64,000 bases of DNA from contig JAKJHU010001085.1 of the NCBI GenBank assembly GCA_022316685.1, forward strand, positions 1 through 64,000, given 5' to 3'. The notes beneath the pieces were generated by a model. The model was not told the DNA's origin, ran no database searches, and was given only the letters and a program-made list of their open reading frames with translations. Shown one piece after another: positions 21,451-31,600 of this stretch (position 1 is the stretch's first letter; every line of letters starts with the position of its first letter). Position numbers and translations under genes: made by a program. The stretch is from Progne subis subis. Taxonomy: Eukaryota; Chordata; Aves; Passeriformes; Hirundinidae.

Positions 21451-22549
21451 AAGGGCATTCCTTTCTGCAGTGACGCAAACAAAATCCTTCAAAGATGATC
21501 TTGATCCTTGCATGAATAACCCCCATTTCCCAGGTGTTCCTTCCTGCTCCTGGTCCTTGTGCTCGCCCTGCCCTCCCCAGCCCGTATCCCAGAGGCGGTG
21601 CCTGTCCTGCCGCAGTGTCCAAAGGCAGGCTCCCCCGGCGGGCAGGGCCGGCAGCTCCACGGGGCCGGGCAGCGGCCGGGGCGTCCCGCAGCCTCCTGGG
21701 GGCCGGGGGCCACTGCCGGCCCTGCCCGGGGGTGGTGGGGTCAGGCAGCGCCCGGCGCTGAGCCCCGGCTGCCCCACAGCCCCGGCCCGGCCCCGCAGCT
21801 CCCCACAGGCCCCCAGCCCGTGCTCCCGGTGCCGCACCTCTGCGCCCGCTCCTGCTGCTGCCCAGCACAGAGAAACCCCCTGAAATCCTGACCTCCTTGT
21901 TTGCCTGTCCTGGAAACCGGGGATACAAAGGATCTGGGTCATCTGGCAAATTTAGAGGATAAGACCCTGATGAAAACATCCCAGTCCTCAGTAGTTTTCT
22001 CTTCCTCCTCTTTTCCATCATCCTTTTTCCTACCACAGAGATTCCTCCTGCTGCTTCTTGCCTTAACCGTATTCCTGCACACTCGCCTTCACCCTAACCC
22101 TTCCCAGCACACCAACACCATCCATCCCCGGTTGTCTGAATCCCTTCTTGACTTCCCTTATTGCCCCTCTGGGTGTCCATGTCCTTCAATTACCTCTGGG
22201 AGAATGTGCAAACTGCCTCAACATTCTCCCAAGGGACCCTTCCGAGATATTTTGGGATCATCATCCCTTTGGCCAGGACGCTCTCCTGGCTTTCCCTTTT
22301 CCACCCTCCATGTGTTCCCTGCCACGTTTGCTCCCTGAAGATGCCAGTGTCCTCACTGATGACATTTTCAGTGCTCTCTCCCTGGTGACTCTTCACAGCC
22401 CCCCTGATCTGTCACTCGTCTGTCTCCTGGACACTCTCGGGTACCCAATCAATCCCCGGTGCCGCCGCCACCCAAGGGAGCCCATCACCCAAACTGGGTG
22501 AGGCACCTTCGGCTCCATTGACTGCCCGCTGTCCCAGACGGTGGAAGGA
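21451..22549 (-). mobile_element. Leader and GC-rich gag region, provirus copy B
   Basis: Reverse complement of the copy A segment 222-1288, including the CpG-rich block (about 21590-21850). No recognisable protein domain is present. Confidence 0.55.
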
Positions 22550-22567
22550 ATTCCAGAGGAGCCCCAA
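22550..22567 (-). other. Primer binding site, tRNA-Pro-like, copy B
   Basis: The minus strand reads ttggggctcctctggaat next to the LTR end at 22570. Confidence 0.65.
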
Positions 22568-22569
22568 GG

Positions 22570-23040
22570 TGTGTGGGAAACTTGACATCAGCAGAGGTTT
22601 GTGTCCACAAAGAAGACAGAGGAGTGCTGTAAAAGTAATTTTATCCATAAAAAAAGAGAGAGGCCATCTGACATTTCCCATGGGGCCTCTCCAATTGTTG
22701 GAGGATGCAGTCTCCATTTCATCCTAATTTTTCTGGTCACATCTCCCTCTCTCTTTCCCCATTGGCTGAAGTATTTAAGGGGTACAGACTTCCAATCCAC
22801 CTACTACTTACCTCCCTTATTATGCACCCCACTTCTGCACAGGTAACGATATTCACAGCTCTGTGAAGTCTTTGTTCTTCTCGAAGTTCATGAATTTTGT
22901 AGGACCTTGTCTGAGCAGCAGTCTATGTGGTCAGTTCATAACATTTTTTGGAGCTGATGGCTTCTTCTGTGCCTTCCTTATGTCCAAGTGCCTGGCCCTA
23001 TCCCCAAGCAGCTTGACAGCGTGTGTTTGTCAAGACCCTT
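22570..23040 (-). mobile_element. 5' LTR of provirus copy B, head to head with a zinc-finger gene
   Basis: The LTR end (CACACA on the minus strand) is at 22570. A minus-strand AATAAA-like signal lies near 22645. The upstream boundary is unclear: TG/CA consensus places it near 22945, but similarity to the 3' LTR flank extends to about 23030. Immediately beyond lies the CpG-rich first-exon region of the plus-strand zinc-finger gene at 23547. Confidence 0.7.
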
Positions 23041-23546
23041 TGCTCTTCTTCCTTTGCTGGGGGTGCCCCGTTTGCGGGACATTCCCCCTAGAGCATGGGG
23101 CACCGCCGTGAGGGGAATTTGGGGAGGTGGGAGGGGGGAGCGCCAAGGCCGGGCCCCCCCGCGCTGTCCTGGCGGGAGCGGCTGCAGCGGGGACCGAGTG
23201 CGGGCGGGAGCGGCCGAGAGCCCAGCGCTGCCCCAGCCCGACCTGCCCCAGCTCCATCCCTGCCCCTGCGGTGGGATGCTGTGGCTTTGGGGGCAAGAGG
23301 GAGCCGGCAGTGGGTGCTGGGCCTGGGGGCAGGAGGAGAAGGGAAGGAGAAGCAGGGTTGAAGAACAAAATGTTGATGCACGTGGGAGGAGAAGGTGGGA
23401 TTGTGCAGGAGAAAGAGGAATAGTCGGAGTGTGAGGAAGAGTAGGGACACAGGAGTGTGAGGAGCAGGAAGAGGAGGCAGCACAAGGTTCCAGCCCTCCC
23501 TGTATCTGCAGCCTCCCCCCAGCCCCAGGAGTGTTTCCCTCCCCAC
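23041..23546 (+). promoter_or_regulatory. CpG-rich promoter and 5' UTR of zinc-finger gene 1
   Basis: GC-rich, CpG-rich DNA directly upstream of the proposed start codon, conserved at 45686-46209 (inverted) and 53641-54248. No TATA box is seen. The conservation over all three units and its position between LTR and gene support a promoter and leader-exon role. Confidence 0.55.
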
Positions 23547-24725
23547 ATGCAGCAGGTGACCGGGGAGGGGAATCCATGATTTTCATGGGAGTGAATCTTG
23601 GTGTTTCTGAGCTTGATTGAGGTGAATGTTGATGCTTTGGGTTTTTGCAAGGGCCTGAATCTTTTAGAAGAGGTTTTGGCTGAGTCTTGATGTTTGGGGA
23701 GTTTTTGATCTGTGTCTTGATGTTTGGAGGACTTTAGGGATGAATCTTTTTATGGAGGTTCTTACAGACCAATGTGGCAATTCTTACATTGCCAATGACT
23801 TCCTAAGATGAACTTGTGCAAGGAAGAACCCCCAGCCTAAGGCGCTCTCCTCTTGTTTTTCTCCCCAAACCAGGATTTTTCATTCCCAAGGAGTGGCCAG
23901 ATGGAGGAGGAGGAAAAGCCCCGGAGATGCCTCACAAGGAGGGGCTGCAAACCCAGCGCAGGGAGCTGCGAGGAGCAAAGACCCCCCCTGTGCCAGGAGG
24001 GTGGCCGGAGATCCAGCCAGAGCTCAGAGCTGGTGGAGAAGCCTCCTGGAGGGGAGAAGCCCCACAAGTGCTTGGAATGTGGGCAGGGTTTCAGCTGGAG
24101 CTCCAATCTGATCCAGCACCAGGTGATCCACACTGGGGAACGGCCCTATGAGTGTGGGGAGTGTGGGAAGAGCTTCAGAGACAGCTCCAGCCTGAGGAGA
24201 CACCAGAGGATCCACACTGGGGAGAAGCCCCACAAGTGCTTGGAATGTGGGATGAGCTTCAGCCAGAGCTGCAATCTTATCCGGCACAAGTCGATCCATA
24301 CTAGGGAAAAGCCCTACAAGTGTGGGGAATGTGAGAAGAGCTTCAGAGACAGCCACAGTCTGATCCAGCACCAGGTGATCCACACTGGGGAAAGGCTCTA
24401 CACCTGCTTGGAATGTGGGAAGGGCTTTGGACGGAGCTCCAGCCTGAGGAATCATCAGCGCATCCACACCGGGGAGAGGCCCTACGAGTGTCCTGAATGT
24501 GGGAAGAGGTTTCAGACCAGCTCTCATCTCCTCGTACATCAGCGTAGTCACACAGAGGAGAGGCCCTTCCGCTGCCCCGACTGCATGAAGGGCTTCAAGC
24601 ACAACTCAGACCTTATTAGGCACCAGCACATCCACACCGGGGAGAGGCCCTACGAGTGTCCTGAGCGTGGGAAGAGCTTATCCAGGGGTTCTCACTTGAC
24701 CAAACACCAACGGAGGCACCGCTAA
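23547..24725 (+). CDS. C2H2 zinc-finger protein gene 1 (two exons)
   Basis: Predicted nuclear DNA-binding protein of about 286 residues. I propose a tiny first coding exon (ATG CAG CAG, 23547-23555) before a GT donor at 23556. A 3' splice site (ccccaaaccag) ends at 23873, and the main exon is 23874-24725, in phase. The N-terminus is short and acidic/basic ([10 protein letters not shown]) with no KRAB or SCAN domain. Seven complete C2H2 fingers follow, with TGEKP/TGERP-type linkers. An eighth, terminal finger has lost its second cysteine (CPERGKS). No stop or frameshift is present. The head-to-head ERV LTR may influence its transcription. The family is large in birds and target DNA cannot be inferred. 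The first exon is a splice-site inference; the finger exon is certain. Confidence 0.85.
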
Positions 24726-25212
24726 GGGAAAGCGCTGCGAGTGCCCCGAGAGCGGGAAGAGCTTCGTGCGCTGCTCCAGCTCCATCCCCCGTGGGAGGAT
24801 CGGCCTTGGATGATCCCCAGTGACCCCCGTTGGGCAGAGCCCTGCTGATCCATGGTCCTGCTGATCCGTGTTGGGAAGACACCTGGCTGGGATGCTCCAC
24901 ATCTTCCTGGCTCCCTGTGGGCACCTGGATCAATGCAGGGGCAGGAACATCCATTGGGACACAGACCGACATTGGGAATTCCTTGGGCAGAACGGATTTT
25001 TTGACTTTCAGCCCCAGAAAATCTTTTGCGTTCAATCCTATCATCTGGTGGCATCAAGGAATACTGGATGGTCTTGGAGGTCTTTTCCAATCTCAGGGAT
25101 TCCACAATTTTGATTCCTGTTGCCCTAGTGTGTCTTGCACAGCCAAATAGTGAAGATCAAGTGCAGGAACCAAGATTTTGGAGACATTGGGGTGGAAACC
25201 CCTCCAAAAAAG
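24726..25212. other. 3' flank of zinc-finger gene 1, including left 443-bp direct repeat
   Basis: Sequence 24770-25212 recurs without visible difference at 35785-36227 on the other side of the young provirus. It also recurs with several differences at about 55472-55913 after zinc-finger gene 3. It contains the gene's 3' UTR region. No independent gene is recognised. Confidence 0.85.
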
Positions 25213-25932
25213 AGTCTGTCTGAAGTTCCCTTCATTTGCCTCACGATCGTCATAAGGACCCCGAGGACCCCACTGCAGTTCTGGCCTGCTCGAGGTGGAT
25301 GCTTGCCAATCATCTGTAGGCGCATTTTCCTGTGTCACCACGCCACAGTACACGGGCTTTGAGCAGTGTAATGGTAGTTCTGTACCCGAAGATTACACCT
25401 GCTTCACGGTCCCTGCTTCATGACAATAGCCTAGGAATTTCCCCACCTCTTGGCCAAAGGGAACTTTCTGGGGTAACTTTGGTGGTCCCCCACAGAAAAT
25501 CCTTCATCTGCTTCGCAATCACCGTGACAGACAGAGATCAAAACCCTCTTGCAAGGACTGAGATTGAGACCCCTATATGAAGCCCCTCTCAAGGACTGAG
25601 ACATCAGACCCCGACAACCCCAATACTGGGGGTGGGGGCTGACTTAACCAAAGCGAGATGTTTGCCTGGAGGCGTGATCGTTGGACCAAGAAGACAATGG
25701 CTCTCGCTTACTGCTAAGAACATGAACTACCTGTTCCCCCTCGGGAGCTTCAACACTTTTACCTGTTCCCCCCGTGACTGAGGACTATAATAAAAACCCC
25801 TGAGTTAACCAGAGATTTGGAGAGCGCCTCTCCCCGACGTGACAGGCGGACCCATCGACCGGACCCATCGACCGGACCCATCGACCGGACCACGAGGACT
25901 TCCGTCTCCACGTTTGGTAGCTATATCCCCCC

Positions 25933-25994
<62 letters not shown>

Positions 25995-26138
25995 TAATCC
26001 TTCTATCGCATTTTGCTATGATCAATCAATAAAATGTGCATTTGTTTTAATGCTGAAATCCCCTCTGTGTTGTGTTTTGCACTCTGAGATCAGAAAACGA
26101 ACCATCACGACCCCCGCTCGTCCGAGCGGATCGTGACA
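25213..26138 (+). mobile_element. 5' LTR of young class III provirus
   Basis: This LTR ends gtgaca at 26138 and matches 34866-35784 almost perfectly. I see one substitution (25312 A versus 34961 G), a one-base indel near 25901 and a CT-repeat length difference. A TATA-like ggactataataaaaacc lies near 25783, three tandem ggacccatcgacc units at about 25848-25886, a (CT)n run at 25938-25989, and an AATAAA signal near 26027. The first few bases of the LTR, present in the 3' copy (tgatgta), seem to be missing here. Confidence 0.93.
25938..25989. repeat. (CT)n microsatellite in the 5' LTR
   Basis: A pure CT run of about 50 bases within the LTR R region. The 3' LTR has the same run at about 35585-35634 with a slightly different length. 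Confidence 0.95.
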
Positions 26139-26144
26139 TTAAAT

Positions 26145-26163
26145 TGGCGTCACGGACAGGATT
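26145..26163 (+). other. Primer binding site, tRNA-Ser-like, young provirus
   Basis: TGGCGTCACGGACAGGATT begins six bases after the LTR end. Its complement resembles the 3' end plus CCA of vertebrate serine tRNA (CGA type) with one apparent mismatch. Serine-tRNA priming is known for some class III elements (HERV-S). The tRNA comparison is from memory and should be checked. Confidence 0.6.
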
Positions 26164-26344
26164 CTGATAGACGGAGGGGTTTGCAGGGTTGTGTGTAGTC
26201 TGTAGTAGGGGAAGGACGTTTCGCTCCAGCCGCACCTAGCCTGTCATTCCCGAAAGGGTTGAACAGAGCTAGAAAGCAAGGGGGGCGACTCGAATTTCCC
26301 GCAAACTGCACACGCCTAAGTGATAAGCACCCCCATACTCAATT
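26164..26344 (+). mobile_element. Proximal leader of the young provirus
   Basis: Non-coding leader between the primer site and the tandem repeats. No conserved motif is recognised; packaging signals would be expected here. Confidence 0.5.
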
Positions 26345-27028
26345 GAGGGTTCTGTCTTCAGAATTTCACAAAAGATCTCTTAGTGCAAAAAGGGGAAACT
26401 GTCTTTGTGTTTGTGTGTCTCTGGACTGTCTGGGAAGGAAGGGACAACCTGAAGAAACTAAGCAGGGCCTCCCAGGCAGATTTTGTCTCTTCACCCACTC
26501 AGGGAAGCGAAGGGAGACACAGCCGAGCTGTGTGTGTGTGTAACTAAGTGGTACCTCCCTGTTGTGGTTCTGATCCCTTCATAAAATTAATGAAACTTTA
26601 GTGTAAAAGACTAAGCTGTACTTTGAAACTGTTTCTGGACTGTCTGGGAAGGAAGGGACAACCTGAAGAAACTAAGCAGGGCCTCCCAGGCAGATTTTGT
26701 CTCTTCACCCACTCAGGGAAGCGAAGGGAGACACGGCTGAGCTGTGTGTGTGTGTAACTAAGTGGTACCTCCCTGTTGTGGTTCTGATCCCTTCATAAAA
26801 TTTCTAAGAACCTTAGTGCAAAAGGCTAAGCTGCATTTTTAAACTGTCTTGTATGTGTGTGAATTTGGACTGTCTGGGAAGGAAGGGACACCTGAAGAAA
26901 CTAAGCAGGGCCTCCCAGGCAGATTTTGTCTCTTCACCCACTCAGGGAAGCGAAGGGAGACACAGCCGAGCTGTGTATGTGTGTAACTAAGTATTTCCTC
27001 CCTGTTGTGGTTTTGATCCCTTCACAAA
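26345..27028 (+). repeat. Three tandem ~220-bp repeats in the leader, ending at the gag start
   Basis: The word ggactgtctgggaaggaag occurs at 26423, 26637 and 26867, and the flanking sequence repeats with it. Each unit ends with a decayed version of the gag initiation region (cttcataaaa ... cttagtgcaaaag near 26360, 26578 and 26793). Only the last one, at 27029, is a functional ATG context (cttcacaaaATG). The leader therefore grew by tandem duplication of a segment spanning the gag start. Confidence 0.9.
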
Positions 27029-28606
27029 ATGACTGAAAATCTTAGTGCAAAAGACAAAGCTGCATTTTATGCATTACTTGCTAAACACAATGCCAAGCCT
27101 TCTCCGGGAGGAGAAGAATGGGCACAAAGTAATTGGTTTAATTTGGAAAACATTGTTGATAGAGTATGCTCTTTACAACATGAAACAAGATTTAAACTGG
27201 GCAAAAACAAAAGTATACTCTGCTCAGTTTTGGGAGCCTGTCTTTCAGCAGCTGTAGAAAGTCGCTTTAAGCGAAGAAGTGAGGAAAAAGCTATAATAGA
27301 CTCCCTTCAAAACCTAGTTGAAATTTTGCAAAAACAATTAAATGAAGAAAGGAATGAGATCTGTGCACTGAGAGCTGCCCTTAGAGAGGAACGTGTTAAA
27401 AACTCCTATAATGTTGATTCCTCTATGGAAACAGAGGAGAAGGAAACTCCTCACATTAAACAAATTTATCCCCATAAGGAACTTGAAACAGTCAAAAACT
27501 GCGGGGAAATCTGCTGTCCTCACTTGAGACCCTTGATTAAAACAGAATACAATTACATAAATGATGAAGATTTTGAACCACATATCACAACCAAACATAT
27601 ACCATACAGCGCCACTGAATTGGCTAAGCTAAAAAAGGAATACAGCCGCCTCCCACAAGAATCAGAGACAGAGTATGTCTTCCGAGTGTCCCTCACTGGT
27701 GGAGACCAAATTAAATTGACTGAACATGAGGCTAATGGATACTGGGGACATGGAGTTTTCTTAACAACAGGTGATAAGCGTGACGCTTGGTCCCTAACAC
27801 AGCGCGCGGCTTTTTGGGCCGGGGGAATAAATCCTCTGGAAAGGGGAGACCCCTTAGCCATAGCTACTACCCCTGACCAACTCCTAGAAAGTGTTCAAAA
27901 AGCCGCCTGTCTGCAAATGATACATGAAAAGAAATTGATTCCTGGTTTTGAATCCCCGATGCAATTACCAGTGAAACCAGAACTCATGACCCCTTTAATT
28001 CGGGGGCTTCCAGAATCACTCAAACCTACAGCAATTACTTTACAAAAGACCATAATGGCATTAGGTCCTGTGGAAAGGCTGGAAAGAGTCCTTGGAAGCC
28101 CATGCAACCAAACTGAATCTATCGATCCTGGGTTAACTCCATATTCAACCCCTTCTCAGCCCCCAGCTTCTCAATCTAGTTCACCTGCCAGTAGCTGCAA
28201 AGTTTGGACATGGGGGGATGTTGCCGTAGATTTAATTAATTATAATAGACAATATGGGCCTGTGAAAACCCAGGAAGAGAAATCAGAAAAAATAAAAGGT
28301 GTTCGTTTTATCGGGACCCCTCATAGTGAGGATTCAGAGAAGGGAAAACAGATCTCTAATCGCCACCGTTGGTGGCTGCTGGGCATTAAAAGGGGGGTCC
28401 CCAGGGAAGTGATGGATGGTTTGCCCCTTGAAAAATTACAAAAAATTATAACTAATTGGCACTCTCGAAAACCAAATTTATCAACTCAACCCAGTGCACC
28501 CCTCCCCTCTCGAGATTCAGACAGTGAACCAAAACTAACCCTCTCCCAGACTCTCCCTGGTAATTCAGGCTGTAAATCAAAACAAACATCACCCCAGGGA
28601 AACTAA
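27029..28606 (+). CDS. gag: gag of young class III provirus
   Basis: An intact 525-codon frame encodes the structural polyprotein that would assemble capsids and bind genomic RNA. The N-terminal about 80 residues are helical. Residues 84-124 form a strong heptad-type coiled coil (SLQNLVEILQKQLNEE). A capsid-like segment covers roughly 198-350 (FWAGGINPLERGDP, LIRGLPESLKPTAI). The C-terminus is Ser/Pro/Gln-rich and has no CCHC zinc knuckle. Lack of a knuckle and presence of a coiled coil recall spumaviral Gag, but I cannot place it in a named family; the avian ENS/ERNI elements are worth comparing. The start at 27029 is the only intact copy of a repeated initiation segment. The last sense codons contain the GGGAAAC slippery site. 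Confidence 0.9.
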   Translation: MTENLSAKDKAAFYALLAKHNAKPSPGGEEWAQSNWFNLENIVDRVCSLQHETRFKLGKNKSILCSVLGACLSAAVESRFKRRSEEKAIIDSLQNLVEILQKQLNEERNEICALRAALREERVKNSYNVDSSMETEEKETPHIKQIYPHKELETVKNCGEICCPHLRPLIKTEYNYINDEDFEPHITTKHIPYSATELAKLKKEYSRLPQESETEYVFRVSLTGGDQIKLTEHEANGYWGHGVFLTTGDKRDAWSLTQRAAFWAGGINPLERGDPLAIATTPDQLLESVQKAACLQMIHEKKLIPGFESPMQLPVKPELMTPLIRGLPESLKPTAITLQKTIMALGPVERLERVLGSPCNQTESIDPGLTPYSTPSQPPASQSSSPASSCKVWTWGDVAVDLINYNRQYGPVKTQEEKSEKIKGVRFIGTPHSEDSEKGKQISNRHRWWLLGIKRGVPREVMDGLPLEKLQKIITNWHSRKPNLSTQPSAPLPSRDSDSEPKLTLSQTLPGNSGCKSKQTSPQGN

Positions 28607-28642
28607 ATTCTCCGTTTCTTAATAGTGGGCGAAGAAACGGAG
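28597..28642 (+). promoter_or_regulatory. Probable -1 ribosomal frameshift signal (gag-pol)
   Basis: The heptamer GGGAAAC (28597-28603) is in the correct phase (G GGA AAC) at the very end of gag, directly before its TAA (28604-28606). A 6-base spacer follows, then a perfect 11-bp stem: CTCCGTTTCTT (28610-28620) pairs with AAGAAACGGAG (28632-28642) around an 11-base loop. The pol frame is -1 relative to gag and is open from 28576. All parts of a canonical -1 signal are therefore present. The same heptamer is known from simian type D retrovirus gag-pro. Confidence 0.85.
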
Positions 28643-28647
28643 TATGG

Positions 28648-31600
28648 ATGTATTTAAGAATGCTCACTAAAAATAAATCAGGAGATATATTGATCACAGC
28701 TATTACAGGCCCCAAACGAGTATTTGTAACCTTCTTGGTTGACACTGGGGCTCAAATCTCTGCACTAACAAAAAGGGATGCCCAGAAGTGTGGAGTTGTT
28801 CCAACAAAAAGACAATGTTGCATTCTTAATGCTCTAGGAACTACCGAATCTATGAATATGGCTTTAGTAAAACTTATGCTTCCTGGAGAAGAGGATCAGC
28901 TGGTTGTCAAAATGGTAATTGGAGATATTCCAAACAACTTATTAGGGATGGATGTTCTTGCTGGAAGGCAGTGGGAAGATTCTGAGGGATTTTTGTGGTC
29001 TTTTGGTGCACCGCCAATCAACATTAGATTACTTCAAACAGCACCTGCACTACCTTATAGTAAAACTACTAATGTGAAACAATACCCCCTCCCTTCTGGC
29101 GCCAAAGAAGGCATTAAAACAGTTATACAGGACTTGCGAGACCAAGGAGTAATTGTCAATACTCACTCTCCTTTCAATTCTCCAGTATGGCCTGTTCGAA
29201 AACCTAATGGGAAGTGGAGACTAACAGTAGATTTTCGCAGGCTTAATGCCAACACAGACCCTCTCACAGCAGCGGTTCCTAACTTAGCTGAATTAATAAC
29301 ATCAATCCAGGAAAAGGCTCACTCAATCATGGCAACTATAGATGTCAAAGACATGTTTTTTATGATACCTATACAGCCAGAAGACATGGACCGTTTTGCC
29401 TTCACATGGGAAGGACAGCAATACACTTTCACTAGACTTCCCCAAGGGTACAAGCACTCCCCCACCCTGGCTCACCATGCTTTAGCCAAAGAATTAGAGA
29501 AAATACCCAAACCTGATAATGTGGACGTCTACCAATACATCGATGATATTCTGGTGGGAGGGGATGAAATAGGAGTAGTGGGGGATACCCAACAGGAAAT
29601 AATCTCTCACTTAGAAAGCCTGAATTTACAGATTCCCTCTGAAAAAATCCAAAAACCTTCCCAGGAAGTGAAGTTTTTGGGAATTTGGTGGAAAGGAGGT
29701 ATGACATGTATTCCACCGGATACCCTAACCTCTTTAGATCAGATTAAAATGCCTGAATCTAGGAAAGATCTCCAACAAGCTCTAGGACTGTTAGTGTTCT
29801 GGAGAAAACACATTCCAGATTTCTCAATAATTGCCAGGCCCCTTTATGACCTGCTGAGGAAAGGGGTAAAATGGGACTGGACTCCTGCTCAAGAAGAAGC
29901 ACTACAATTGCTAATTTTTGAAGCTACAGCTCATCAGGCATTAGGCCCTATCCATCCTACAGACCCTTTCCAGGTAGAATGGGGATTTGCCTCCTCAGGG
30001 CTATCAATACACATATGGCAACGGGGTCCTGAAGGTCCTACAAGACCTGTTGGCTTTTATTCCCGTGGCTTCAAAGATGCTGAGAAAAGATACACCATCT
30101 GGGAAAAGGGGCTGTTTGTGGTTAGCTTAGCTCTCATAGAGGCGGAAAAAATTACTCGACAACAACCGATTGTTTTGAGAGGTCCTTTTAAAGTAATCAA
30201 AGCCATCACGGCTGGGACCCCCCCACCTGAGGGAGTCGCCCAGAGGGCCTCAGTTAGAAAGTGGTATGCTCAGATTGAATACTACTGCAACACTTTCTCA
30301 GTAACAGAAGGAGCTGTAAAAAACTTAGCAATCCAAGAAACTGAGAGCTTGGATAACACCCAAGAGAAACCTGCTTCTGTGATTAAAGTAGCCCCTCCTT
30401 TCTCCCCTGAACAATCAACAAATTCTTGGTTCACTGATGCCTCTGCCAGGCGGGAGGGAAAGGTGTGGAGATACAGGGCAGCAGCCCTCCACATTTCCTC
30501 TGGGGAACGAATTATAACTGAAGGAGAAGGCAGTGCCCAGGTTGGAGAACTGATAGCTGTCTGGAGTGTTTTCCAGCATGAGATACAAAATACCTCTTTT
30601 GTCTGCATTTACACTGATTCCTATGCCGTGTATAAAGGATGCACTGAGTGGCTTCCGTTTTGGCAACAAAATGGTTGGGAAGTTAATAGAATTCCAGTCT
30701 GGCAGAAGGAAAAATGGCAGGAAATTTTTAATATTGCAAGCCAAGGAAATTTTGCCGTTGGATGGGTTGCTTCTCACCAAACAGATGGAAATCCAGCAGG
30801 AGAATGGAATAATAAAGCTGATGAATTAGCAAAACTCAGTCCTCTAAAGAAGGAACAAATCATAGAAGACTGGGATCAATTGTTAGAATGGCTGCATGTA
30901 AAAAGACAGCACACAGGTGCAAAAGATCTGTACAAGGAAGCTCATGCTCGGGGTTGGCCTGTCACTAGGGAAATGTGTAAAACATGTATATCCGCCTGCG
31001 AACAATGTCGTAAAAGACTGGAAAGACACCCTTTGGAAGACGACCCTCTGCATTTAAGAGAAGGCAAAGGCTTGTGGGATGCGTGGCAGGTAGATTATAT
31101 TGGCCCCTTCAAGAAGTCAGGAGGTAAACATTTTGTATTGGTAGGAGTAGAGATTATATCTGGGTTAGTCCAGGCAAATGCTTTTCAAAGAGCTACAGGA
31201 GACAATACTGTCAGAGCATTGCAGGAGTGGTTTGGAACTTTCCCGAAACCTCAGGAAATTCAATCTGATAACGGATCCCACTTCACTGCTAGAGTAGTAC
31301 AGGATTGGGCAAAAAATGAAGGAATTAAATGGGTTTTTCACACCCCTTACTACCCTCAAGCTAATGGGATCGTAGAAAGAACAAATGGCCTCTTGAAACG
31401 ACTTCTGAAACCACAGGAGGGAAACTGGGATGCTCGGTTGTGGGAGGCAGTTAAAGGAGTGAATAGCAGATGGGGAACAAATGGCTGTCCCAAAATTACT
31501 GCCTTTTGCCCTACGGCTCCGAGCATAATCCCCTCGCCACAGGGACCTGAAGATCCTAAGAATCCTGTACATTACCCTGGACAACCTGTTTTAGTGGATC

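Noticed and set aside
20999..22036. 345-codon open frame on the minus strand of provirus copy B
   Set aside because: Only the last third resembles gag. The first part runs through the leader and GC-rich block and is not open in copies A and C.
22863..23650. Frames of 150-206 codons on either strand in the zinc-finger promoter region (also 45684-46309 and 53625-54352)
   Set aside because: They are long only through GC-rich or pyrimidine-rich composition, overlap each other on both strands, and have no recognisable domain. Only the tiny ATG CAG CAG exon is supported by splice logic.
24024..24602. Minus-strand frames of 119-223 codons opposite the zinc-finger exons (also 44712-45383 and 54725-55084)
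   Set aside because: They mirror the regular finger/linker codon pattern on the coding strand and are shadows of it.
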